Shown here one piece after another: positions 37,580-45,291 of a stretch of DNA of 64,000 bases. Below the pieces are notes generated by a model that worked only from the letters and a program-made list of their open reading frames with translations, was not told the origin of the DNA and ran no database searches. Within the stretch, counting starts at the first letter, position 1. Each line of letters opens with the position of its first letter. Made by a program: the position numbers and the translations under genes. Origin of the DNA: UBA4732 sp002404095. GTDB lineage: Bacteria > Planctomycetota > Planctomycetia > Gemmatales > Gemmataceae. The DNA lies in the NCBI GenBank assembly GCA_036783645.1, contig DAIPWT010000006.1, positions 36,861 through 100,860 of the forward strand, written 5' to 3'.

Positions 37580-37593
37580 ACTGACTGGTCAGT
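37580..37593. promoter_or_regulatory. Palindromic operator-like site upstream of RND operon
   Basis: ACTGAC-TG-GTCAGT is a perfect 6+6 palindrome about 60 bases before the adaptor ATG. TetR/AcrR-type repressors often bind such sites at pump promoters. No regulator gene is adjacent. Confidence 0.45.
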
Positions 37594-37639
37594 ATCGTTA
37601 TCATTCAACGGCGATTGGTCGGCGTCAAGGGCAAACCGA

Positions 37640-38236
37640 TCAGACCGATTTCAGTACATCGGAGCGTGCGTAGGACCATACCGGCCCCGGCCCGCAGGCC
37701 AAGTACATGTCATAGGGCGTGAACAACTCCCAATCCGCTAGAGGCGTTTCGTCATCGTCCGCTTCGTCGTCAGGGAGGACGGTAAGATGTGAGCCGTCGT
37801 TGAATTCCAAAAGAAGCGCTATGCCGCCGCATCCTGGTATTTCTGGAAAAATACATTTGGCTTTGGCTGTGACGATGTTGCAGCCGATCAGCGGTTCGGC
37901 CCGCTTTTCTACCTCTAAGGGAAGAGTCTCTTGGTGGCCGGCGCTTTCTGCATCGGCAAACGGTTGGCCGTTTGACGCTATTAGTACAGGCGGATCATGG
38001 AGCAGCAGAGTCCACCGCGACGCCCGCGCGCCGAGAATCCATGACCCCTTGGTTTCGTCCGCCAGCTCAGGGCTGGAACACGGCACGGGATCGCCGAGGT
38101 GGACCATTAATTCCTCGCCGTAGGACAATTCCACCTTCAGGCAGCGTTGGCCCAAGAGCGCGCCGAGTATCCCTTCCAGGAGGTGAAGGTCGGCCGACTG
38201 TTTCACTTCGCTTTTCAGGTCGATGACGATACTCAT
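37640..38236 (-). CDS. Unknown 198-residue protein
   Basis: From the ATG at 38236, two bases after the upstream gene's TGA, with a GGCGAGGG ribosome site; an ATG at 38254 is possible. An acidic soluble protein with a beta-rich look (VELSYGEELMVHLGDPV, SWILGARASRWTLLLHD, IALLLEFNDGSHLTVLPDD). No known motif. Coupling to the 66-residue gene suggests a two-gene unit; an immunity-type role is only a guess. Confidence 0.6.
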   Translation of the reverse strand: MSIVIDLKSEVKQSADLHLLEGILGALLGQRCLKVELSYGEELMVHLGDPVPCSSPELADETKGSWILGARASRWTLLLHDPPVLIASNGQPFADAESAGHQETLPLEVEKRAEPLIGCNIVTAKAKCIFPEIPGCGGIALLLEFNDGSHLTVLPDDEADDDETPLADWELFTPYDMYLACGPGPVWSYARSDVLKSV

Positions 38237-38237
38237 T

Positions 38238-38438
38238 TCATACGCCCTCGCCAAGGAACTCGCGGGCCTTCTTTAGCAATTCCTCGTAAACAAAATCGCC
38301 CCTGTCGTTCTTCGTCCCGCCGTTGCCTTGCCGCTTGCAGCGCTCCAGGTAGCGACCGAAGTCCCGCCGCCGCGCCGGAGGGATGCCGGACTCTCTCGCC
38401 GCCCGGTCTACTTCCTTGAGGTCCTGTTTCTTGCCCAT
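38238..38438 (-). CDS. 66-residue protein resembling polymorphic-toxin tails
   Basis: A small basic protein (MGKKQDLKEVDRAARESG ... RRDFGRYLERCKRQG ... DRGDFVYEELLKKAREFL). From memory, similar segments end some Rhs/polymorphic toxins and also occur as short stand-alone genes. Its role is not known to me. It is the likely upstream partner of the 198-residue gene, with stop and start almost touching, and lies 48 bases after the membrane-protein gene. Confidence 0.55.
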   Translation of the reverse strand: MGKKQDLKEVDRAARESGIPPARRRDFGRYLERCKRQGNGGTKNDRGDFVYEELLKKAREFLGEGV

Positions 38439-38486
38439 GTTTATTGTGGCGCCCTCAACACCGTCTTCGCAATGAATTCGATTTAT

Positions 38487-39032
38487 TCATTTGCGGAATG
38501 GATTGTGGGCGCTCCGCGCCTTGCGCCAAAGCTTATATTGGCTTCTGCCCGCTAGCGCAAGGATGCCCGCCGCTAGCAGGATGGCAACGATGAGTCCCTC
38601 AATCCCTGCCTCGATAAACTCGCCTCGGCTCGCCGAGTATATCAGCATTAAGAATGGCAGGAAGGCGAAGAAGATCGACCCGAGTCCGTATCGCAACCTG
38701 TCGCCAACCATTCCGCGCACGCTTTGAATACCCATGCAAATAAACACAACAGCAATCAGGAAGCTAATGGTCGCTGGACAGCTCAAGTCGGAGGCTGCTT
38801 CCACCCCCACCCTGGCGCCCCGATTGGCCGCCGCGATGAACGCTGAGAGGACGATCATCGCCAAACTTAGCCCGGCTAAACTTCCGAAGATGATCCATAG
38901 CACACCGGCAGCCATCGCCATCGCCGGATAAGGCGGTTCCTTACGGTTCACTAAACCCTGGTCGTCCGAGTCGTCTATTAGCGGCTCAGGCTTCCGACGG
39001 CGAACCGGCTCCTTCTGAATATCCTCACTCAC
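38487..39032 (-). CDS. Four-helix membrane protein of unknown function
   Basis: 181 residues from the GTG at 39032, which overlaps the stop of the selenoprotein frame as GTGA. A charged N-terminal ~45 residues precede four hydrophobic segments (AMAAGVLWIIFGSLAGLSLA, ATISFLIAVVFICMGI, FFAFLPFLMLIYSA, GLIVAILLAAGILAL). The C-terminus is basic. There is no family match that I know. The start/stop overlap ties its translation to completion of the selenoprotein. Confidence 0.65.
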   Translation of the reverse strand: MSEDIQKEPVRRRKPEPLIDDSDDQGLVNRKEPPYPAMAMAAGVLWIIFGSLAGLSLAMIVLSAFIAAANRGARVGVEAASDLSCPATISFLIAVVFICMGIQSVRGMVGDRLRYGLGSIFFAFLPFLMLIYSASRGEFIEAGIEGLIVAILLAAGILALAGRSQYKLWRKARSAHNPFRK

Positions 39033-39601
39033 CGCCCCACCCCCAGTACGTCCGCCACCCGGTTGATGTAATTGAACCACGCCGCGAGCATCGTGATTTG
39101 TAGAATCGCCCGGTCGTCGAAACCGACGATCCGCAATTGTTCCAGATCATCCGGAGTGGTTTTGTATGCTTCTTTGGTCAACTTGGCCGTGAAATCCAGC
39201 ATCGCCCGGTCTTGCGGCGTCAGGTCGGCCTCGCGATAGTCCCGCCGCAACGCGGCGGCGAGTTCCGCGTCCAGACTCACCCGGACCAGGAACTCGGAAT
39301 GGCTCTCCGTTCAGTAGAAACAGCGGTTCAACGCCGAAACCACAGTCGAGATCATCTCCTGTTGCCGTCGCGTCAACGGCATGTCCGGCTGAATTAAAGC
39401 GGCGTGGGTGGACATGGCATGGAACATCGCATCTGGCAAAAGGCTGTGCGCCGCGACGATGCTGTCCGTGCCGCCGTCCGGCCGCTTGAGCACATCGACG
39501 TCGGTGTGGTACTCCGGCGGATAGAGGCCGCGCAGCGCTTCATAGACGCGCCGCAACTCGGGGCCGGCTTCCTGCGGCGGAATGGTGCGAATCCAGGTCA
39601 T
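39029..39601 (-). CDS. AhpD-like peroxidase-related selenoprotein (in-frame TGA = Sec97)
   Basis: 190 residues if the TGA at 39313-39311 is read as selenocysteine. The upstream part ends SALNRCFY and the frame continues after the TGA as TESHSEFLVRVSLDAELA. Together they give the AhpD/carboxymuconolactone-decarboxylase redox site C94-x-x-U97-x-x-x-H101, where relatives have Cys at 97. Both halves match the peroxidase-related family (N: IPPQEAGPELRRVYEA; C: DRAILQITMLAAWFNYINRVAD). A SECIS-like hairpin follows the TGA. The start overlaps the radical SAM stop (ATGA), and the full-length stop overlaps the next gene's GTG. Expected role: thiol/selenol peroxide or disulfide chemistry. A pseudogene is the alternative; intact codons on both sides argue against it. 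Confidence 0.85.
39260..39295 (-). promoter_or_regulatory. Bacterial SECIS-like hairpin
   Basis: In the mRNA, 15 bases after the UGA, GAGUUCC pairs with GGAACUC and, across a two-by-two internal loop, GUCC pairs with GGAC, closing a ten-base apical loop that begins GGG. The distance from UGA to the loop (about 29 bases) and a guanine at the loop's start match what is known of bacterial SECIS elements that bind SelB. Confidence 0.75.
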
Positions 39602-40875
39602 GGCACGCTCCCCGCCGTCGCCTCCTTAGCGCGCACCAACCCCGGCGCCGCCGTGCGGCTGTGATCGTGGCCTCGGTAGACGCCGAAGTCGTTGAACCAA
39701 TAGCGCTTGGCCAGACGGTACATCCAGCTTTTCTCCGGCACTTCGTTTCCGGGATTGTACTGCGACGTGCGTATTTCCATCCCTTCTAGCTCGGCCATCG
39801 CCGTGCCGCGCACGGTGGCGTCGCGGGCGCCGTGTTTCTCGACAAGCTGCTTCAACAGGTCCGGCCGCTCCAGCACGATACAGCCGCGCGTCGTCGAGCG
39901 GGCCAAGTCGCGGAAATCGCGCAGGAACTCCGATTGCAAAAACTTGTCACGCAGCGGCCGACCGTCAGCCTCGCTGGAATGGATCGACTCCTTTGTGAAC
40001 TGGATAATCGGGCACGGCTCGATGTCGCCCCAAGGATTGATGTGGTGCGTGATGCCGGTCGCCGCGGGGCAAAGCGCCTGCCCCTCGCCGTCAAAGTAGG
40101 CGTCTACAATTAAGATCGGTTTTTTCGCCCGCATCTCCACCACGAACTTGCGCGCACGCAGCTGCTGTTCCGGCGTCAGGCAAAGTTGCGGGTTGGCGTC
40201 CGGCCCCATCGGCCGATAGACGTGGAACCACGTATACATCACGCCCATGTCGATCAGGCGGTCCACCCATTTTTCCGTTAGCAGATCGTCAATGTTCGTC
40301 TGACAAAGGCTCGTACATACGCCGGTGAATACCTTGTGTTTGAGGCAATTCTGGACGCCGGCCATCGACTTGCTGAAAACGCCGGCCCGGCCGCGGCGTT
40401 CGTCGCTGACGATCTCATTGCCCTCTACGCTGATGAGCGGCGTTACGTTGCCGAGACGGCGCAGCTGTTTGGCCTTCTCGTCGGTGATGAACTGGCCGTT
40501 GGTGAAGACCTGGAAATAGCAATCCGGATGCTCAGCCAGCATTTCGATCAAGTGCGGGTGCATGAACGGCTCGCCGCCGACGACGCCGAAGAAGGCGTTG
40601 CCCATCGCCTGGGCTTCGCGGACGAGCTTGTGGAAGGCGTCCGGCTTGATCGTCTCCTGCTTGGCGGCTACGTCCACCCAGCAGCCCTGACAGCGCAAAT
40701 TGCAACTATTGATGATCGAAATGTATAAGAAAGGCGGAAACACTTCGCCGCGCTTCAGGCGGCGCTTGTGCCGCTCGACGGATAGCATACCCTTGAGGCC
40801 CATGTTCCAAGCCAGTTTCCAAAGGAGGCGCTTATCAGTCTCGAGCAACATTCGTTTGGCTAGTGAAAGGAGCAT
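39598..40875 (-). CDS. Radical SAM protein
   Basis: 425 residues from the ATG at 40875 (another ATG at 40905). The cluster motif CNLRCQGC near residues 57-64 binds the 4Fe-4S centre that cleaves S-adenosylmethionine; GGEPFMHP follows. Later cysteines (CTSLCQTN, CPAATG, PWGDIEPCPII) resemble an auxiliary-cluster region of the SPASM/HpnH type. The substrate is unknown. Its stop overlaps the start of the selenoprotein, so the two products are probably made in step and may act together. Confidence 0.85.
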   Translation of the reverse strand: MLLSLAKRMLLETDKRLLWKLAWNMGLKGMLSVERHKRRLKRGEVFPPFLYISIINSCNLRCQGCWVDVAAKQETIKPDAFHKLVREAQAMGNAFFGVVGGEPFMHPHLIEMLAEHPDCYFQVFTNGQFITDEKAKQLRRLGNVTPLISVEGNEIVSDERRGRAGVFSKSMAGVQNCLKHKVFTGVCTSLCQTNIDDLLTEKWVDRLIDMGVMYTWFHVYRPMGPDANPQLCLTPEQQLRARKFVVEMRAKKPILIVDAYFDGEGQALCPAATGITHHINPWGDIEPCPIIQFTKESIHSSEADGRPLRDKFLQSEFLRDFRDLARSTTRGCIVLERPDLLKQLVEKHGARDATVRGTAMAELEGMEIRTSQYNPGNEVPEKSWMYRLAKRYWFNDFGVYRGHDHSRTAAPGLVRAKEATAGSVP

Positions 40876-41212
40876 GTCCGGTCCTCGGCGTGACGGCGGG
40901 ATCAACGGCGGCGTTCCTTTAGTCTACGGCGACGACCGCGCCTACGCCAGACGGAACGATGACAAGGATGCCGTGACATGGCGTGTCTTGGGAATTAGGC
41001 GCCGTCGCACCCCGGACTCAGGAGTACCTTCGCCCGGGGCTTTATTTCCGTCGCCCTCAGCCGGGCTCCAAGACCAAAGGCGTTTCCGCGGCCGGAGCCC
41101 CTTGGGCGACTGCAATAAAGCCCCGGGTGAATGTACTCATGAACCCGGGGAGCGAAGACCGCCAAATTTTGACGGCACACCCGCCGTGACAACCCCGTCG
41201 CCCCGCAATACG
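40876..41212. other. Divergent intergenic region with repeat element
   Basis: Between the radical SAM gene and the ABC permeases. Apart from the 141-base inverted repeat (41010-41150), I see no gene or clear promoter. Confidence 0.5.
41010..41150. repeat. Long imperfect inverted repeat, family A, copy 1
   Basis: Arms of about 57-60 bases share the cores ACTCAGGAGTACCTTCGCCC and CCCGGGGCTTTATT and close on GGGCTCC/GGAGCCC around ~20 bases. Several mismatches. The same sequence, inverted, recurs at 48710. No coding capacity, so a MITE-like element is possible. Confidence 0.8.
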
Positions 41213-42148
41213 ATGGCAAGGACCGTGCAGCGCGCACGGCAACTGCATGTGAGGGTAGCCGTGGCGGATATAGCGACCAGCCCCGAACCGTCCGCTGGCC
41301 AGACTTCGGCGTGGCAGACGGTGCGTAAATACGTCAACATCTACCGCGTCTCGCTGATTGAGCGCATGGCCTATCGCGGCGACTTCCTACTTGGCAGCGT
41401 CTTACGATTCCTGCCTCTCATCACGACGGTACTGCTGTGGAGGGCGGCTTACGACGGCGCTCCAGACCCGCCCGGTGGCGGCCCCAAAGCTTTTCAAGGT
41501 TTTACCTTCGAGGAGATGATCGCCTACCTGTTGCTGGTTCACATTAGCCGCATGTTTTCCAGTATGCCTGGCCTTGCCGGCGGCATCGCCCGCGACATCC
41601 GCGACGGCACGCTCAAGAAATATCTGATTCAACCGCTCGACCTCATCGGCTACTTGCTCTCCTATCGCGCCGCCCACAAGTCGGCTTATATCGTCACATC
41701 GGTGATCCCTTACGCGATCCTTTTCGCTATATTTTCCGGCATCCTTCAAAACATCCATCCGCCCGACGCGCTGCGCCTGGCCGCCTACTTTGTCTCACTC
41801 CTCCTGGGCTTCGCCGTCGGCTTCTTCTTCGAGACCTGCATCGGCATGATTGGCTTTTGGTTCCTTGAAATAGGCTCATTTCTCTATGTGGTCAACACCG
41901 TCAATTTCTTCGTATCGGGCCACTTGTTTCCGTTGGACCTACTGCCGCCGTTTTGGCGCCCGGTCTTCAAGGTGTTGCCGTTCAAGTACCTGGCCTACTT
42001 CCCGGCCGCCGTCTTTCTCGGCAAGGTTCCGGGCAACGAGCTTATCGAGGGATTGCTCATTGAAGCGGCGTGGGCGGTCGCGTTGATCGTCCTGGCGCGG
42101 CTTCTTTACGCCCGCGGCCTACGCCGGTACAGCGCCTTTGGAGGATGA
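41213..42148 (+). CDS. ABC-2 family permease (PF06182-like), first
   Basis: About 311 residues; the start is uncertain because upstream in-frame codons run into repeat DNA, and the conserved region begins at WQTVRKYVNIYRVSLIERMA. Six hydrophobic segments and the motifs MAYRGDFLLGSVLRFLP, GIARDIRDGTLKKYLIQPLD and VSGHLFPLDLLPP match DUF990/ABC-2 membrane proteins of drug or lipid exporters. It is followed after six bases by a second permease of the same type. No ATP-binding subunit lies in the window. Confidence 0.85.
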   Translation: MARTVQRARQLHVRVAVADIATSPEPSAGQTSAWQTVRKYVNIYRVSLIERMAYRGDFLLGSVLRFLPLITTVLLWRAAYDGAPDPPGGGPKAFQGFTFEEMIAYLLLVHISRMFSSMPGLAGGIARDIRDGTLKKYLIQPLDLIGYLLSYRAAHKSAYIVTSVIPYAILFAIFSGILQNIHPPDALRLAAYFVSLLLGFAVGFFFETCIGMIGFWFLEIGSFLYVVNTVNFFVSGHLFPLDLLPPFWRPVFKVLPFKYLAYFPAAVFLGKVPGNELIEGLLIEAAWAVALIVLARLLYARGLRRYSAFGG

Positions 42149-42154
42149 ATCGTC

Positions 42155-42964
42155 ATGACGCGCGTGGGACGCTATTTCCGTTTGCTGGGCGCCTTTGGCC
42201 GGTTCGCGTTGGCTAACGAAATGGCGTTTCGCGGCAATTTCATCATGCGCGTGCTGGTCGAAGTGCTGTGGCTCGGCATCCTGCTCGTTTTTTACCAGAC
42301 GCTTTTCAGCTATACCAACACAATCCGCGGTTGGGAGGCCTATCCCTATTTGTTCTTTCTCGGATGCTATTACACGCTGGAAGGACTCATCGAGACGCTG
42401 TTCCTCGAAAACGCGATCGACTTCGCCGATATGGTGCGAACCGGCAATCTCGACTTCTACCTGCTCAAGCCGATCGACGAGCAGTTTCTCGTCAGCCTAC
42501 GCAAGATCGACTGGTCCACGGCCACGAAAATACCCCTCGGCGGCGCCATTATCACGTTCGCCCTGATCCGCATGGGCTGGACGTTCGACCTCGGCAAAGT
42601 ATGCGGTTTCCTGGCGTTGTTCGCCTGCGGCGCGGCCCTGACCTATAGCTTTCTACTTATCCTGTCCTCAATGTCCGTCTGGCTCGTCCGCAATGAGAAC
42701 CTGACCGAATGGTGGTGGCTGTTCACCACGCTCATGCGTTACCCGCGCGAAAACTACAACTATGGGTGGTCTTATCCGCTTTACTTCGTCTGCTGGTACA
42801 TCGTGCCTGTGCTGATGGTACTTAACGTGCCGGCGGACGTTATGGTGAAGACCCCGGAGCCGAAAAACATCGCCCTGTTGGTCGCGGCGGCGGCGTTGAT
42901 GCTTTACATAAGCCGTCGCTTTTTCTTCTTCGCCCTGCGCTCTTATAGCAGCGCCAGCAGCTAG
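42155..42964 (+). CDS. ABC-2 family permease (PF06182-like), second
   Basis: A 269-residue membrane protein with six helices. FALANEMAFRGNFIMRVLVE, FADMVRTGNLDFYLLKPID and the closing YISRRFFFFALRSYSSASS parallel the first permease. GGAGG at 42139-42143 precedes the ATG, and the pair is clearly one operon. These permeases usually form a heterodimer with an ATPase encoded just upstream; here the ATPase is absent. Confidence 0.87.
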   Translation: MTRVGRYFRLLGAFGRFALANEMAFRGNFIMRVLVEVLWLGILLVFYQTLFSYTNTIRGWEAYPYLFFLGCYYTLEGLIETLFLENAIDFADMVRTGNLDFYLLKPIDEQFLVSLRKIDWSTATKIPLGGAIITFALIRMGWTFDLGKVCGFLALFACGAALTYSFLLILSSMSVWLVRNENLTEWWWLFTTLMRYPRENYNYGWSYPLYFVCWYIVPVLMVLNVPADVMVKTPEPKNIALLVAAAALMLYISRRFFFFALRSYSSASS

Positions 42965-43009
42965 GCGGCTGGTAGGGAAAAAACGCGGCTTGAAGTCTCA
43001 GGTGCGTAC

Positions 43010-43019
43010 NNNNNNNNNN
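43010..43019. other. Assembly gap (ten Ns)
   Basis: A scaffold join. The flanks are near-identical (AAAAAACGCGGCTTGAAGTC at ~42979 and again at ~43061), so a repeat probably broke the assembly. The true gap length is unknown. Confidence 0.98.
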
Positions 43020-43137
43020 CCCCAACCCTCCCCCGCAAGGGGGGAGGGAGCAGATGGAAAAAAAACGCGGCTTGAAGTCTCTGGCGCGCGTCCCTACCAT
43101 TTTGTAGTCCCGCACGTTCCTTATAACGGAGTCATCC

Positions 43138-43782
43138 ATGATTCGACGTTTCAGCTTCCTCGCCGCTCTGACGGCTGGTTTATGCTGTCTGGCCTGCCTT
43201 AACGGCGCAGACAAAGACAAGGAAAAAATCGACAAAGACGATGAGAAAGACCCGTTTGCCGAGTTGATCGGCAAGCCCGCGCCCGACTTCACCGGCGACT
43301 TCGCCATCAACGGTAAACCGACGAAAATTTCCGCCCTCAAAGGCAAAGTCGTGCTGATCGACTTCTGGGCGGTATGGTGCGGGCCGTGCATCGGCGCCTT
43401 TCCCCACCTGCGCGAGCTGAACGACAAATACAAGGAGCAAGGCTTGGAGGTGGTCGGCGTCACTTCCTACGAAGAGCAGTATGGTTTCGACAAGGAGAAG
43501 GGCGAACTGACCCCGCTCGACGACGACAAGAAATTGAGCCGGTCGGAAGAGCAGAATATGCTCAAGGACTTCGCGGCCCATTACAAACTGGACTACCTCG
43601 TCATGACGGTGCCGCGCGACGAGAGGAAAAAGGTCTTTTTAACCGACTATAAAGCCGAGGGGATTCCGCAGTTGGTGGTGATCGACCGTAAGGGCGTCAT
43701 CCGCATGGTCAAGGCCGGCAACAGTCCCGAAAACGTCAAAGCGCTCACGGAGAAAATCGCGGAGTTGGTAAAAGAAAAGTAA
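43138..43782 (+). CDS. TlpA-like exported thioredoxin-fold protein
   Basis: A 214-residue protein with a signal peptide (RRFSFLAALTAGLCCLAC, possibly a lipobox) and a charged Lys/Asp linker. The redoxin domain starts IGKPAPDFTGDFAINGKP; the active site is FWAVWCGPC near residue 80. A ~40-residue insert (KEKGELTPLDDDKKLSRSEE) separates the usual strands, and the cis-Pro loop is GIPQLVVID. It reduces or isomerises disulfides outside the cytoplasm. Monocistronic, followed by a family B hairpin. Confidence 0.9.
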   Translation: MIRRFSFLAALTAGLCCLACLNGADKDKEKIDKDDEKDPFAELIGKPAPDFTGDFAINGKPTKISALKGKVVLIDFWAVWCGPCIGAFPHLRELNDKYKEQGLEVVGVTSYEEQYGFDKEKGELTPLDDDKKLSRSEEQNMLKDFAAHYKLDYLVMTVPRDERKKVFLTDYKAEGIPQLVVIDRKGVIRMVKAGNSPENVKALTEKIAELVKEK

Positions 43783-43801
43783 CATGCTGCGGCGATGTTT
43801 T

Positions 43802-43864
43802 GTTTAGCCGCGACCCGAAGGGGAGCGCGTCTCCCTCGCGCTCCCCTTCGGGTCGCGGCTAAAC
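43802..43864. repeat. Inverted repeat, family B, copy 3
   Basis: Same 28-base arms as at 22795 and 36211, loop TCTCCCT. It separates the convergent thioredoxin and HTTM genes, and its right arm contains the HTTM stop codon; it probably acts as terminator for both. Confidence 0.85.
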
Positions 43865-44746
43865 GGGTTTTCTAACTTCCCACCACGCCACCACGCGCGG
43901 CGTCCATTGATAGACCGGCAGGAACACAAGCGCCAACATCAGCATGTTGGTGTGAAAACCCCAGCCGAATATGCAAATCTGACCAACGTGAAAACTAATC
44001 AGCGCCAAGCCGACCAAGGGCCGCAGCCGTGCGGAGAAGATCGCGACGAGTCCGCCGCACTCGCCGAGTAGGGCGGTCCATTGCATCAGGGTCGCGATGG
44101 TCCGACTTGACAGGATCAGCCGGGTAAAAATCGAATCGTGGTCGCCGAAGAGTTCCACCCACAGTTGTAGGGACAGGCCGTTCGCCCAGAATAGGCCGCT
44201 TTCGGCGATCTTGTTAAAGCCGGAAAGGCCATAGAACAAGCCGAGATAAAAGACGCTCAGCAAATAGACCCAGTGCGGATACAAGGCCGTCCGCCAGAAG
44301 CGCCGCTCGCGGTCGGCGTCGCGGATTTCCTTAGCATAAAAGTGATACCAGACGGCATAAATCAACAAAAAGGCGCCGGCGACGTGGGCGACGTGAGTGA
44401 GCTGGCTTGCATTTTCATGGTACAGGACGAGGACGGCGTTAAACGAAAGGGCGGCCGCCCAACTGGACCAGGGCAGGAAGACGCGGCGTATCCACAGCAG
44501 CGCGGCGGCCGCGAACACGACGCCGCAGCCGATGAGGACGCCTCGATTGAGAAGAATGGCGTCGGGCAGGAACGACAGCACCGACACCGGGCCGGTGCGC
44601 AGGTCGGAAGCGCGCTTATTGCCGTAATAAAACTCGAAATAGTAGCATAGAAGGAAGGAACACGCCAACACGGTCCAAAGGACCAGCTGGCCGTAATGCG
44701 GCCGGCGGCGTTCTCCCAACCAGTCTAAGCGCGGCGACAATCTCAT
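43859..44746 (-). CDS. HTTM-domain membrane protein
   Basis: 295 residues from the ATG at 44746, overlapping the upstream stop as ATGA. Six to eight hydrophobic helices with the HTTM features LPDAILLNRGVLIGCGVV, ENASQLTHVAHVAGAFLLIY, FYLGLFYGLSGFNKI and SFHVGQICIFGWGFHTNMLM. HTTM is the membrane part of vitamin-K-dependent gamma-carboxylases; stand-alone bacterial forms have no firmly assigned reaction. It is last gene of the lipid operon. Confidence 0.8.
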   Translation of the reverse strand: MRLSPRLDWLGERRRPHYGQLVLWTVLACSFLLCYYFEFYYGNKRASDLRTGPVSVLSFLPDAILLNRGVLIGCGVVFAAAALLWIRRVFLPWSSWAAALSFNAVLVLYHENASQLTHVAHVAGAFLLIYAVWYHFYAKEIRDADRERRFWRTALYPHWVYLLSVFYLGLFYGLSGFNKIAESGLFWANGLSLQLWVELFGDHDSIFTRLILSSRTIATLMQWTALLGECGGLVAIFSARLRPLVGLALISFHVGQICIFGWGFHTNMLMLALVFLPVYQWTPRVVAWWEVRKPV

Positions 44747-45291
44747 GACCCGCCGCCCGCCTGGTAATACGGATTGCTCACTCGCCACAAGTGTCTGTCC
44801 ACTACGCCCACGTGATCGTCGTCCGTTGGGCCGATGACCTTCTGCTCCACTTCGACATATTCCCACTCGGAAAATCGCTTTAGGCACGGCGCCACCGTGT
44901 CGATTACTTCTTGGTGCGTTGCGACCTTGCCAAAGTCGTCCACCGTGGGCGCCGGCTTGAAACCGACGCCGACGCCGAGCGGATTGCCCCAATAGTTGCG
45001 CTGGAGGCCGAACGGCAAGAGGTCGTTCGCCTCCGTGAGCCGGCGGCCGTCTGGCGTGACGACGGCGTACTCGCAATACTTTTGCGGCGCGTCGGCGAAC
45101 ATCGGCGCTCGGCTAAAGGGGTAGAGTTCCGTGGTCAGCAAAGGCATGACGATGAATGCGAGACAGAAGACGCCGACAGCTGCCAACTCCTTACGGCCGC
45201 GCGGCGTGGACGCCCAGCCGACTACGCTTTGCGACCCAGGAAGATGTAATAAGGCGCTTTTAGCATGAGGTAGGGCACTTTGCCCAGGCAT
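44743..45291 (-). CDS. Small membrane-anchored protein of unknown function
   Basis: Up to 182 residues from the ATG at 45291, which lies inside the preceding methyltransferase gene; internal TTG codons are possible alternatives, so the first ~35 residues are doubtful. One hydrophobic helix (LAAVGVFCLAFIVMPLLTT) precedes a soluble domain (YPFSRAPMFADAPQKYCEY, GLQRNYWGNPLGVGVG). Its stop overlaps the HTTM start, and it is likely a partner of that protein. No family recognised. Confidence 0.65.
   Translation of the reverse strand: MPGQSALPHAKSALLHLPGSQSVVGWASTPRGRKELAAVGVFCLAFIVMPLLTTELYPFSRAPMFADAPQKYCEYAVVTPDGRRLTEANDLLPFGLQRNYWGNPLGVGVGFKPAPTVDDFGKVATHQEVIDTVAPCLKRFSEWEYVEVEQKVIGPTDDDHVGVVDRHLWRVSNPYYQAGGGS

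Noticed and set aside
39029..39280. Separate 83-codon gene after the TGA at 39311
   Set aside because: Its first residues continue the peroxidase-related domain exactly in frame, including the conserved His four residues after the TGA. A separate gene or simple pseudogene explains the hairpin and overlaps less well than selenocysteine.
41010..41150. Inverted repeats taken as ends of an insertion sequence
   Set aside because: The space between the arms is only about 20 bases and no transposase gene lies within or beside the elements.
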